In this document: in pieces, positions 18,478 to 26,958 of the stretch | Layout of the letters: each line of letters opens with the position of its first letter | Numbering within the stretch: position 1 is the stretch's first letter | Source: Streptosporangiaceae bacterium | Lineage (GTDB): Bacteria; Actinomycetota; Actinomycetes; Streptosporangiales; Streptosporangiaceae | Reading direction: 5' to 3' | Assembly: GCA_025934635.1 (NCBI GenBank) | Contig: JAICWX010000005.1 | Coordinates: 1-64,000 of the forward strand | Length of the DNA: 64,000 bases | Program-made: the position numbers and the translations under genes | The notes under the pieces: generated by a model | Database searches by the model: none | Told to the model about the DNA's origin: nothing | The model's input: the letters and a program-made list of their open reading frames with translations, nothing else

Positions 18478-19080
18478 TCACCCTCCCCGGGCCCTGGTGC
18501 TGAAGTGCATGACCGGCGGCCGATCCAGCGGAGGCAGCAGCCGCGGGCGATCCGAGGGGCCGCCGACCTGCGTCGAGCTGGAACTGGTGGTGGCCCCCAC
18601 GGAGGGCAGCACATCCCAGTGATCGGCCAGTGCGGCCGCCACGACGATGGCGGCGGCGGCGAGCACGTAGCGCACGAGCCTGCGCCGTCCGGCCGGCCCC
18701 GTCGCGCGGGCCGGTACCGGCCTGACCACCTGCGCCGGCTCGGCCGCGTGCGCCGGCTCTACCGCGTGCGCCGGCTCTACCGCGTGCGCCGGCTCGGACG
18801 CCTGCGCCGGCGCCGGCGTCGGGGCCTGGGACGGCTCAACTGCGCGGGCCGGCTCAGGCTCCGGGGACGGCCCGGGCCCGGCCGGGCGGACCGGCTCCGG
18901 CTCCGGCTCCGGCGTGCTGTCGACGTCGTCGTCCACGAGCCGGACGGTCACCTGATGACCGCGCTGGCGTTCGGCCTCGGCCAGGCTATGGGCGATCGGC
19001 TCGCTGACGGTCGTCAGCGACGTACCGTCGTCATACAGCACGGCCCACACCTGGCCTCGCCCCCCTCCATCGCTGGGCAC
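18478..19080 (-). CDS. Single-helix membrane protein with a Pro/Glu/Ala repeat region
   Basis: A 200-residue protein from GTG 19080, chosen because GAAAGG lies 8 bases upstream. The N-terminal ~60 residues (GQVWAVLYDDGTSLTTVSE, then an IAHSLAEAERQRG helix) form a small folded region. A repeat region follows (EPEPEP, AHAVEP x3), then RRRLVRYVLAAAAIVVAAALAD as a membrane helix and a Ser-rich tail. It heads the operon continuing into the duplicated lipoprotein and the class F sortase. No known family was recognised; a wall-spanning anchor is a plausible role. Confidence 0.65.
   Translation of the reverse strand: MPSDGGGRGQVWAVLYDDGTSLTTVSEPIAHSLAEAERQRGHQVTVRLVDDDVDSTPEPEPEPVRPAGPGPSPEPEPARAVEPSQAPTPAPAQASEPAHAVEPAHAVEPAHAAEPAQVVRPVPARATGPAGRRRLVRYVLAAAAIVVAAALADHWDVLPSVGATTSSSSTQVGGPSDRPRLLPPLDRPPVMHFSTRARGG
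18728..18811. repeat. 18-bp in-frame tandem repeat (AHAVEP units)
   Basis: Three clear units of 18 bp (18746, 18764, 18782) with decayed copies on both sides. They encode the repeated AHAVEP/AHAAEP hexapeptide of the minus-strand membrane protein. Confidence 0.8.
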
Positions 19081-19180
19081 GTTATAGCCTTTCCGGCGCG
19101 TGCGCGGGGCATTCACCGCCAAATCCGCCGGAATCAACCACACTGTAAGTAATTGGACGGATTTCGCCGGGTCGGTTTGA

Positions 19181-21484
19181 ATGGTCATCATGGCTGGCCA
19201 GCAGCGCAGGTCCGCCCACCTCACGCACTGGGGGGCGGCGGAGATCGAGAGCGACGGGCGGCGGCTGACGTCGGTGCGTCCCTGGCGGGAGGATCCCGAT
19301 CCGAGCCGGATCCTGGAAAACCTGGCCGGCGCCCACCGTCACCCGGCCCGGATCGGCCAGCCCTGCATCCGCCAGGGCTGGCTGGAGCACGGCCCGGGCC
19401 CGGCCGCCCGGGGCTCCGGCGCGTTCGTGCCGGTGCCCTGGGAGACGGCCCTCGACCTGCTGGCGGCCGAACTACGCCGGGTGTACGACCGCTACGGTCC
19501 GGACGGCATCTACGGCGGGTCCTACGGCTGGGCCAGCGCGGGCCGCTTCCACCACGCCCAGAGCCAGCTGCACCGGTTCCTGAACGGCCTGGGCGGCTAC
19601 GTCCGCTCGGTGAACAACTACAGCTACGGCACCTCCGCGGTGCTGCTGCCGCACGTGGTGGGGGACACCGGCGTGGTCATGGCGGGGGCCACCGCGTGGC
19701 CGGTCATCGCGGAGCACACCGACCTGATCGTGGCGTTCGGCGGGCTGTCCCCGAAGAACTCCGCGGTGGCCTCGGGCGGCATCGGCCGGCACGTGATGGG
19801 CCCGGCGCTGGCGGCGGCGGTGGCGCGCGGATGCCGGCTGGTCTCGGTCAGCCCGCAGCGCACCGACACCGACCTCCGGCTGGGGGCCGAGTGGATCGCC
19901 GCGGTGCCCGGCAGCGATGCCGCGCTGATGCTCGCGCTGTGCCATGTCCTGGACGCCGAAGGTCTCGCCGACCAGAACTTCCTGGACCGGTACACGGTGG
20001 GCTACCCGCGGTTCGCCGGCTACCTGCGCGGCGAGGCCGACGGGGTGCCGAAGACCCCGGCGTGGGCGGCCGCCCTGACCGGCGTCCCGGCCGGCCGGAT
20101 CCGCGCGCTGGCCCGCGAGCTGACGGCCGGGCGCACGATGGTCACGGTCAGCTGGTCGCTGCAGCGCGCCCAGCACGGGGAGCAGCCGGCCTGGCTGGGC
20201 CTGGTCCTGGCCGCGATGCTCGGCCAGATCGGCTTGCCCGGCGGCGGGTTCGGGCACGGCTACGGATCGACCAGCGACGTCGGCCTCGCCCGCCGCCTGT
20301 CCGCCCCCCGCCTGCCCCAGGGCCAGAACGGGATCGACTCCTGGATCCCGGTGGCCCGGATCGCGGACATGCTGCTGAAGCCCGGCGCCGCCTACGACTA
20401 CGACGGACAGCGCCGCCGCTACCCGGACGTCAAGCTCGTCTACTGGTGCGGCGGGAACCCGTTCCACCACCACCAGAACCTCGCCCGGCTGCGGGAGGCC
20501 TTCACCCGGCCGCAGACCGTGGTGGTGCACGACCCGTTCTGGACCGCCACCGCCCGGCACGCCGACATCGTCCTGCCCGCGACGATGTCGGTCGAGCGCG
20601 ACGACTTCGGCGCCGGCAGCGGCGACTCCACCCTGTTCGCCATGCCGCAGCTGACCGAGCCGTACGCGCAGGCACGCGACGACTACGCCACCTTCGCCGC
20701 CCTGGCTAAGAGGCTGGAGGCGGAGAAGTCCTTCACCGAGGGCCGGACCACCAGCGAGTGGCTGAGCCACCTGTACTCCGAATGGCGCTCGCGCATGCAC
20801 GCCGCGGGCCACGAGATGCCGTCCTTCGAGGCGTTCTGGGCCGGCGAATCGCTGGAGATCCCGGTGCCAGAGCCGCACCAGGTGCTGCTGTCCGCCTTCC
20901 GCCGCGACCCGGCCGCGTCGCCGCTCCGCACCCCCAGCGGGAAGATCGAGATCTTCTCGGCCGTCATCGACGGCTTCGGCTACCCGGACTGCCCGGGGCA
21001 CCCGGTCTGGCTCGAGCCGTCAGAATGGCTCGGCGGTCAAGGGGGCCACCCCGTTCGGTACCGGCTCCAGCTGGTGGCCAACCAGCCCCGCCGCCGTTTG
21101 CACAGCCAGCTCGACGTCGGCGCTTACAGCCAGGAAGGCAAGATCCGCGGACGCGAGCCGCTCGCCATGCACCCGGCCGACGCGGCCGCGCGGGGCATCA
21201 CCGACCGCTCCCTGGTCCGCGTGTTCAACGACCGCGGCAGCTGCCTGGCCGGGGTCACGCTCACCGAGGACATCCGGCCCGGCGTCGTGCAGCTGTCCAC
21301 CGGCGCCTGGTACGACCCCGACCCCGCCGACCCGTCCTTCTGCCGCCACGGCAACCCGAACGTGCTGACCGCCGACCGGCCCAGCTCCGCCCTCTCCCAG
21401 GGCAACACCGGCCAGCTCGCCATGGTCGATATCGAGCCGTACCTGGACACGCCGCCCGAGGTCTCGGTCCACCGGCCGCCCTGA
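19181..21484 (+). CDS. Molybdopterin oxidoreductase, BisC/TorZ (biotin or N-/S-oxide reductase) type
   Basis: A 767-residue DMSO-reductase-family enzyme without an N-terminal iron-sulfur Cys motif. AHLTHWGAAEIESDGR begins the molybdopterin fold; VNNYSYGTSAV supplies the Ser ligand of molybdenum; GLPGGGFGHGYGSTSDVG, VYWCGGNPFHHHQNL and ADIVLPATMSVERDDFG are guanine-dinucleotide-binding blocks. The family reduces sulfoxides or N-oxides such as biotin sulfoxide or TMAO. No twin-arginine signal is seen, which fits a cytoplasmic BisC-type enzyme. It may start at 19181 or at ATG 19190. No dedicated cytochrome or chaperone gene is adjacent. Confidence 0.85.
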   Translation: MVIMAGQQRRSAHLTHWGAAEIESDGRRLTSVRPWREDPDPSRILENLAGAHRHPARIGQPCIRQGWLEHGPGPAARGSGAFVPVPWETALDLLAAELRRVYDRYGPDGIYGGSYGWASAGRFHHAQSQLHRFLNGLGGYVRSVNNYSYGTSAVLLPHVVGDTGVVMAGATAWPVIAEHTDLIVAFGGLSPKNSAVASGGIGRHVMGPALAAAVARGCRLVSVSPQRTDTDLRLGAEWIAAVPGSDAALMLALCHVLDAEGLADQNFLDRYTVGYPRFAGYLRGEADGVPKTPAWAAALTGVPAGRIRALARELTAGRTMVTVSWSLQRAQHGEQPAWLGLVLAAMLGQIGLPGGGFGHGYGSTSDVGLARRLSAPRLPQGQNGIDSWIPVARIADMLLKPGAAYDYDGQRRRYPDVKLVYWCGGNPFHHHQNLARLREAFTRPQTVVVHDPFWTATARHADIVLPATMSVERDDFGAGSGDSTLFAMPQLTEPYAQARDDYATFAALAKRLEAEKSFTEGRTTSEWLSHLYSEWRSRMHAAGHEMPSFEAFWAGESLEIPVPEPHQVLLSAFRRDPAASPLRTPSGKIEIFSAVIDGFGYPDCPGHPVWLEPSEWLGGQGGHPVRYRLQLVANQPRRRLHSQLDVGAYSQEGKIRGREPLAMHPADAAARGITDRSLVRVFNDRGSCLAGVTLTEDIRPGVVQLSTGAWYDPDPADPSFCRHGNPNVLTADRPSSALSQGNTGQLAMVDIEPYLDTPPEVSVHRPP

Positions 21485-21522
21485 TCAGCGGCAGGGATCA
21501 GCAGCCGGCCCATACTTTGAGC

Positions 21523-23424
21523 ATGAACCGCCGCGCTACTGCTCAGGGAGCCCTCGCGCTCGGTGCCCTCGGCGTCGTCTTCGGGGACATCGGGACGAGC
21601 CCGCTGTACACGGTGCAGACGATCTTCAGCCCGAGCGATCCGCACCCGGTCACGGTGTCGCACGACACCATCTTCGGGGTCGTCTCGCTGATCTTCTGGG
21701 CGGTCACGATCATCGTCACCGCCACCTACGTCCTGCTCGTGCTGCGCGCCGACAACGACGGCGAGGGCGGGATCATGGCGCTGATCGCCCTGATCCGGCG
21801 GCGGGCGCTGCCCGGCGGACGCCGGGCGAAGGCGGTGCTGGCGGCGCTCGGGATCTTCGGGGCCTCGCTGTTCTTCGGCGACAGCATGATCACGCCCGCC
21901 ATCTCGGTGCTGTCCGCGGTCGAGGGCGTCAAGGTCGCCGCGCCGTCGGTGTCGGGTCTGGTCATCCCCATCACGGTGGCGATCATCGTCGCCCTGTTCA
22001 TGGCTCAGCGGCTGGGCACGAGCGCCGTGGGCCGGGTGTTCGGGCCGGTCATGGTCGCCTGGTTCACCGTCCTGGCCGCGCTCGGCGTCAAGGGCATCGC
22101 CGCCCACCCGGCGATCCTGAAGGCGCTGTCACCCACCTACGCGCTCGGCTACCTGTTCGGCCACTTCGGCGCGGCGTTCTTCTCCCTGACCGCGGTCGTC
22201 CTGGCCGTGACCGGCGCCGAAGCGCTGTACGCGGACATGGGGCATTTCGGCCGCGAGCCGGTCCGGCGCGCCTGGCTGCTGGTCGTCTTCCCCGCCTGCG
22301 TCCTGAACTACCTGGGGCAGGGCGCCCTGCTCCTGGGTGACCCGGCCAGCCGCCGCAACCCGTTCTTCCTGCTGGCCCCGGGCTGGGCCCGGCTCCCGCT
22401 GGTGCTCCTCGCCACCGTGGCGACCGTCATCGCCTCGCAGGCGGTGATCAGCGGCGCCTTCTCCGTGGCGCACCAGGCCGGGCGGCTCGGCTACCTGCCG
22501 CGCCTGCGCATCCAGTACACCTCGGAAGAGATCATGGGCCAGATCTACATTCCGTGGATCAACTGGCTGCTGCTGGTATCGGTCCTCACCCTCGTGTTCG
22601 CGTTCCAGAGCTCGGCCGCACTGGCCTACGCCTACGGCACCGCCGTGACCGGCACGATCACGATGACGACGCTGCTGTTCTTCTACTACGCCCGTCACCA
22701 GTGGCGGTGGCCGCTGTGGATCGTGCTGGCGGGCGGCGGCCTGCTGCTCGTTATCGACCTGCTCTTCTTCGCCGCCAACCTGACCAAGCTGACCCACGGC
22801 GCGTGGCTGCCGCTGCTGATCGGCGTCACCGCGTTCACCATCCTCACCACCTGGCAGCGCGGCCGTGAGCTCGTCACCCGGGCGCGGGTCCGCGAGGAGG
22901 GGCCGCTGCCGGAGTTCGTCGCGCAGCTGCACGCCATGCAGCCCCCGCTGCACCGGGTACCGGGCACCGCCGTCTTCCTGAACCGCGGCAAGGCCACCGC
23001 CCCGCTGGCCCTGCGGGCCAACGTCGAGCACAACGAGATCCTGCACGAGGAGGTCCTGATCCTCTCGGTCGAGACGATGCCCGCCCCGCACGTCCCCGCG
23101 GCGGAGCGGCTGCGGATCGACGACCTCGGGTACTCCGACGACGGGATCTTCCATGTCACCGCCCGCTTCGGCTACCTGGACCAGACCGACGTCCCGGGCC
23201 TGCTGCCCCTGATCCGCGCCACCGACATCGAGACGTCCCTGGCCGACGGCAACCTGTCGTACTTCGTGTCCCGCCTCGAGCTCGTCCAGGGTCCTGATCC
23301 GGGCATGAGCCGCTGGCGCAAGCGCCTGTTCATCGCGACCTCGCGGATCACCGCCGACGCCGCCGAGTACTTCCGGCTTCCCCGCGAGCGCACCGTCATC
23401 ATGGGCTCGCGCATCGAACTGTGA
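21523..23424 (+). CDS. kup: Kup-family potassium uptake protein
   Basis: A 633-residue membrane transporter. LALGALGVVFGDIGTSPLYT is the hallmark of the first Kup helix; further markers are LRADNDGEGGIMALIALI, FFGDSMITPAISVLSAVEG and TGAEALYADMGHFG. About 12 helices cover residues 1-440, and the C-terminal soluble tail ends at SRIEL. It takes up K+ with H+. The ATG at 21523 opens directly into the conserved first helix; the same open frame extends far upstream only because of high G+C. It is 38 bases after the molybdoenzyme, possibly co-transcribed. Confidence 0.92.
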   Translation: MNRRATAQGALALGALGVVFGDIGTSPLYTVQTIFSPSDPHPVTVSHDTIFGVVSLIFWAVTIIVTATYVLLVLRADNDGEGGIMALIALIRRRALPGGRRAKAVLAALGIFGASLFFGDSMITPAISVLSAVEGVKVAAPSVSGLVIPITVAIIVALFMAQRLGTSAVGRVFGPVMVAWFTVLAALGVKGIAAHPAILKALSPTYALGYLFGHFGAAFFSLTAVVLAVTGAEALYADMGHFGREPVRRAWLLVVFPACVLNYLGQGALLLGDPASRRNPFFLLAPGWARLPLVLLATVATVIASQAVISGAFSVAHQAGRLGYLPRLRIQYTSEEIMGQIYIPWINWLLLVSVLTLVFAFQSSAALAYAYGTAVTGTITMTTLLFFYYARHQWRWPLWIVLAGGGLLLVIDLLFFAANLTKLTHGAWLPLLIGVTAFTILTTWQRGRELVTRARVREEGPLPEFVAQLHAMQPPLHRVPGTAVFLNRGKATAPLALRANVEHNEILHEEVLILSVETMPAPHVPAAERLRIDDLGYSDDGIFHVTARFGYLDQTDVPGLLPLIRATDIETSLADGNLSYFVSRLELVQGPDPGMSRWRKRLFIATSRITADAAEYFRLPRERTVIMGSRIEL

Positions 23425-23485
23425 TGTCCGGCCCGCCGGCGGCCCCGCTGACCCGCGATGGCACCGGTGCGATGACACTGGTGCC

Positions 23486-24352
23486 ATGACACCGGGGCCA
23501 GCATCCGATCCGCGCCGTTACGGCACGGTCTTCGACGACATGGCGGCCGAGTACGACCGCCACCGCCCGGCCTACCCGGACGAACTCGTCGGCCAGGCCT
23601 GCCGGGTCGCCGGGATCGGGCCCGGTGACCGGGTGCTCGAGATCGGCTGCGGGACCGGCCAGCTGACGCGCGGCCTGCTCGCCCGGGGCCTGCACGTCAC
23701 GGCGCTCGAACCCGGCGCGAACCTCATTGCCCGGGCGAGACAGAACCTGGCGGGCGCGGTGGATTTCGTGCACGCGAAGCTCGAGGAGGCAGTGCTTCCC
23801 CGCGGGCAGTTCCCGGCGGTGTTCTCGGCGTCCGCGTTCCACTGGGCCGACCCCGAGGTCAGCTGGCAGCAGGTCGCCGACGCCCTTGCTCCCGGCGGGA
23901 CCCTCGCCCTGATTCAGTATTTCGGACTCGAGGAGCCACGCAGCCAGCCGGATCAGGAAGCGGTGCTCGCGGCCCTCGCCACGATCGCCCCGGATATCGC
24001 CGCTGACTGGCCGGCCTACCGCGATCTCGACGCCACGATCGCCGGGGTGGAGCAGCGCCGCGGGAACGTCTCGCAGGCCTGGGCGTGGCTCGGCGGCTGC
24101 GACCTCGGACGTGACTACGCGGGCCGGCTGTTCGGCGATGTCCAGCTGGCCGTCACGCCCATGCTGGCCGAGCACACTCCGGACAAGCTCAATGCCCTGG
24201 TCCGCACGATGTCGTTCTACACCCGGCTCGCGCCGGACCAGCGGCAGGCCCTCGAACGCGAACACGAGGCCATCTACGCGCGATTCGGACGGCCGATCCG
24301 CGCCAGCATGGTCGCGGCCCTGGTCACGGCCAGGCGACGGGTTGGGACCTGA
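23486..24352 (+). CDS. Class I SAM-dependent methyltransferase
   Basis: A 288-residue enzyme. FDDMAAEYDRHRPAYPDELV is the typical N-terminus of the UbiE/Tam-like group; VLEIGCGTGQLTRGLL is motif I, followed by ALEPGAN (motif II acid) and FSASAFHWADPEVSW. It methylates an unknown small molecule. The gene appears intact and is flanked by unrelated plus-strand genes, so context gives no substrate. Confidence 0.85.
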   Translation: MTPGPASDPRRYGTVFDDMAAEYDRHRPAYPDELVGQACRVAGIGPGDRVLEIGCGTGQLTRGLLARGLHVTALEPGANLIARARQNLAGAVDFVHAKLEEAVLPRGQFPAVFSASAFHWADPEVSWQQVADALAPGGTLALIQYFGLEEPRSQPDQEAVLAALATIAPDIAADWPAYRDLDATIAGVEQRRGNVSQAWAWLGGCDLGRDYAGRLFGDVQLAVTPMLAEHTPDKLNALVRTMSFYTRLAPDQRQALEREHEAIYARFGRPIRASMVAALVTARRRVGT

Positions 24353-24441
24353 CCGGTCAGGAATCGAGAAGCACTGGTCAGCGGCCCGTACCTAGCATGA
24401 GAAACGTCCCCACCAAAGACTCAGAAGCGGGAGAACCGGCC

Positions 24442-24918
24442 ATGGCTGACACGAAGAAGCCCGCCCAGCGCACCACCAAGACCGCCAAGACGTTCGAGGG
24501 ATTCACGGACGAGGAACGCGCCGCGATGAAGGACCACGCCCAGGAGCTGAAGAACGCGGCGCGGCGTGGCCCCCAGGCGAGCAAGAACGACGGTGAAGGC
24601 GACGTGCTCGCGAAGATCGCCGAGATGACGGAATCCGATCGCGCCATGGCCGAGCGGATCCACGCCATCGTCAAGGCCGTCGCGCCGGACCTCGTGCCGA
24701 GAACCTATTACGGCATGCCCGCCTACGCGAAGGACGGCAAGGTCCTGTGCTGGTACCAGCCCGCGCTGAAGTTCAAGACCAGGTTCGGGATGTTCAGCTT
24801 CAGCGACCAGGCCAGCCTCGACGACGGCTCCATGTGGCCGGTCGCCTACGCCCTGACCGAGCTGACCGCCGAGGGCGAGGCCAGGATCGCCGCGCTCGTC
24901 AAGCAGGCAGTGAGCTGA
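24442..24918 (+). CDS. DUF1801-family protein (YdhG/frataxin-fold-like)
   Basis: A 158-residue protein. Residues after ~70 (MAERIHAIVKAVAPDLVPRTYYGMPAYAK, LKFKTRFGMFSFS) are the DUF1801 core, a frataxin-like fold sometimes linked to iron handling. The first ~60 residues are charged and Lys-rich. I prefer ATG 24442, which follows GGGAG at good spacing, over an in-frame ATG 45 bases upstream. Confidence 0.8.
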   Translation: MADTKKPAQRTTKTAKTFEGFTDEERAAMKDHAQELKNAARRGPQASKNDGEGDVLAKIAEMTESDRAMAERIHAIVKAVAPDLVPRTYYGMPAYAKDGKVLCWYQPALKFKTRFGMFSFSDQASLDDGSMWPVAYALTELTAEGEARIAALVKQAVS

Positions 24919-25042
24919 ACTGCGACGTGCTCTCGCTCGCCGGCCGCGACCTGCGGGTCCGCCGGATCCGGCCGCCGGCCGCCCCCGGCGGCCTATGCCA
25001 TGATCACACCATGTCGACCTTTATCGCGGGGGCAGGCGTGGC

Positions 25043-26227
25043 TTGCCGCTGACCAGGCCGCTGCGGGTCCTGCTGCTGTTCGTGTGCGTGCTCGTGCTCG
25101 CCGACACGATCTTCTACACCGCGCTGACGCCGCTGCTGCCGCACTACACGCACGTGGCCCACCTGACCAAGTCGGGCGCCGGGATCCTGGTCGCGGGCTA
25201 TCCGCTGGGCACCCTGATCGGCGCGCTCCCCGGCGGGCTGCTCACCGGGCACCTGGGCTACCGCCGGACCGTGCTGCTCGGCCTGCTGCTGATGGGCGTG
25301 TCCACGCTGGTCTTCGGGTGGGCCTCGGCCGCGCTGCTGCTCGACTCGGCCCGGTTCGTGCAGGGGCTCGGCGGCGCGTGCACCTGGGCCGGGGGGATGG
25401 CCTGGCTGGCCACCGAGGCACCGCCCGAACGGCGCGGCGAGCTGATCGGCACGGCCATGGGCGCCGCCGTCGGCGGGGCGCTGTTCGGCCCGGTGGTGGG
25501 CGCCATCGCCAGCGAGATCGGCACCGGGCCGGCCTTCTCCAGCGCCGCGGTGGCGGGCGCGCTGCTGATCGCGGTGGCGTTCGCGGTCCCTTCCTCGCGC
25601 GCTGTGTCGAGGCAGGGACTGCGGGCGGCGTTCCGCGCGACGCGCGACCGCCGCCTGCGCACCGGGCTGTGGCTGACGATGCTGGCGGGCCTGGCCTTCG
25701 GCGTGCTGGACGTGCTCGCGCCGCTGCGGATGGCCCGCCTCGGGGTCACCGCCCTGGTCATCGCCGGGACGTTCCTGGCGGCGGCCGCGGTGGAGGCGGC
25801 GCTGTCCCCGGTCGCGGGACGGGTGGCCGACCGGCGCGGCGCCTTGGTGTCGGTCCGCTTCTCGCTGGCCGTCGCGGTCGCGATCGCCCTGCTCGCGCCG
25901 ACGCTGGCGTCGGCCGCGCTGCTCATCCCGGCGCTGATCCTGGGCATGCCCTCGTTCGGCACGCTGTTCACCCCGGCCATGACCCTGGTCAGCCAGGGCG
26001 CCCAGGACCAGCACCTGGACCAGGGCCTGGCCTTCGGCCTGGGCAACCTGGTCTGGGCGGCAGGCCAGGTCATCGCCGCGGCCGGCAGCGGCACGCTGGC
26101 CCAGGCCACCTCCGACCTGGTTCCCTACATCCTGCTCGCCGCCGCCTGCCTGGCTACCCTGGCCCTCCTCCGGGTCCGGCGGAAAGAACCCCGCGAGACC
26201 GAAGAGCAGCTGGCCGAGGCACCCTAG
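25043..26227 (+). CDS. MFS transporter, 12-helix exporter
   Basis: A 394-residue major facilitator. Twelve hydrophobic segments are visible from [20 protein letters not shown] on; the loop after helix 2 has [19 protein letters not shown], a variant of the MFS signature. The start is TTG 25043, preceded by GGGGGCAGG. The following methyltransferase begins 2 bases after the stop, so the pair forms an operon, perhaps modification plus export of one compound. Confidence 0.8.
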   Translation: MPLTRPLRVLLLFVCVLVLADTIFYTALTPLLPHYTHVAHLTKSGAGILVAGYPLGTLIGALPGGLLTGHLGYRRTVLLGLLLMGVSTLVFGWASAALLLDSARFVQGLGGACTWAGGMAWLATEAPPERRGELIGTAMGAAVGGALFGPVVGAIASEIGTGPAFSSAAVAGALLIAVAFAVPSSRAVSRQGLRAAFRATRDRRLRTGLWLTMLAGLAFGVLDVLAPLRMARLGVTALVIAGTFLAAAAVEAALSPVAGRVADRRGALVSVRFSLAVAVAIALLAPTLASAALLIPALILGMPSFGTLFTPAMTLVSQGAQDQHLDQGLAFGLGNLVWAAGQVIAAAGSGTLAQATSDLVPYILLAAACLATLALLRVRRKEPRETEEQLAEAP

Positions 26228-26229
26228 AC

Positions 26230-26958
26230 ATGCCCGACGCGATCTTCGCCCACCCCCGGCTGGCCCAGGTTTACGACGCCTTCGACGGCCCGCGCGACGA
26301 CCTGCCCGCCTACCTCGCGATCGCACGGGAACTGCACGCCGCCCGGGTGCTCGACGTCGGCTGCGGCACCGGGTCCCTGGCCATCGCCCTGGCCCGGGCC
26401 GGCCATACCGTGCTGGCGGCCGACCCGGCCGCGGCCTCCCTCGCCGTAGCCAGGGCCAAAGACAAAGACAGCGCGGTCACCTGGATCGGTGGCGACGCCA
26501 CCGCGGCCCCGCCCGCCTGCGCCGACCTCGCGACCATGACCGGGAACGTCGCCCAGGTCTTCCTCGCCGACGAGGACTGGACGCAGGCCCTGCAGGCGAT
26601 CAGAACTGCCCTGAACCCCCGCGGCCACCTGGTCTTCGAGACCCGGCGCCCCGAGCGCCGGGCCTGGGAAGAGTGGGCCGCCGGCCCGGCCCCCGTCGCC
26701 CGGGACGTCCCGGGCGCCGGCCCGGTCGAGCACCGCAGCGAGGTCACCGCGATCGACCTCCCGTTCGTCACTTTCCGCGACACCTACACCTTCGCCTCCG
26801 ATGGCGCCGTCATCACCTCGCACTCCACCCTGCGCTTCCGCGGCCACGACGAGGTGGCCGCGAGCCTGGCCGCCGCGGGCTACCGGATCCTGGACGTACG
26901 GCAAGCCCCCGACCGCCCCGGCCGCGAGTACGTCTTCATCACCCAGCAGAACCTTTGA
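26230..26958 (+). CDS. Class I SAM-dependent methyltransferase
   Basis: A 242-residue enzyme starting 2 bases after the MFS stop. RVLDVGCGTGSLAIALARAG is motif I and VLAADPAAASL the acidic loop. The C-terminal DTYTFASDGAVITSHSTLRF matches a methyltransferase group common in actinobacteria. The last 79 bases overlap the 3' end of the convergent LAL regulator gene. Its substrate is probably the cargo of the upstream exporter, but that is inference. Confidence 0.8.
   Translation: MPDAIFAHPRLAQVYDAFDGPRDDLPAYLAIARELHAARVLDVGCGTGSLAIALARAGHTVLAADPAAASLAVARAKDKDSAVTWIGGDATAAPPACADLATMTGNVAQVFLADEDWTQALQAIRTALNPRGHLVFETRRPERRAWEEWAAGPAPVARDVPGAGPVEHRSEVTAIDLPFVTFRDTYTFASDGAVITSHSTLRFRGHDEVAASLAAAGYRILDVRQAPDRPGREYVFITQQNL

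Noticed and set aside
19472..21001. 509-codon minus-strand open frame
   Set aside because: Antisense to the molybdoenzyme; repetitive Gly/Arg/Val content, no start signal and no motifs.
20758..21522. N-terminal extension of the kup frame by 255 codons
   Set aside because: The extension is Arg/Pro-rich and overlaps the molybdoenzyme; Kup proteins begin just before GALGVVFGDIGTSPLYT, matching ATG 21523.
22129..23487. 452-codon minus-strand open frame
   Set aside because: Antisense to kup, composed of Gly/Gln/Arg runs typical of a shadow frame.
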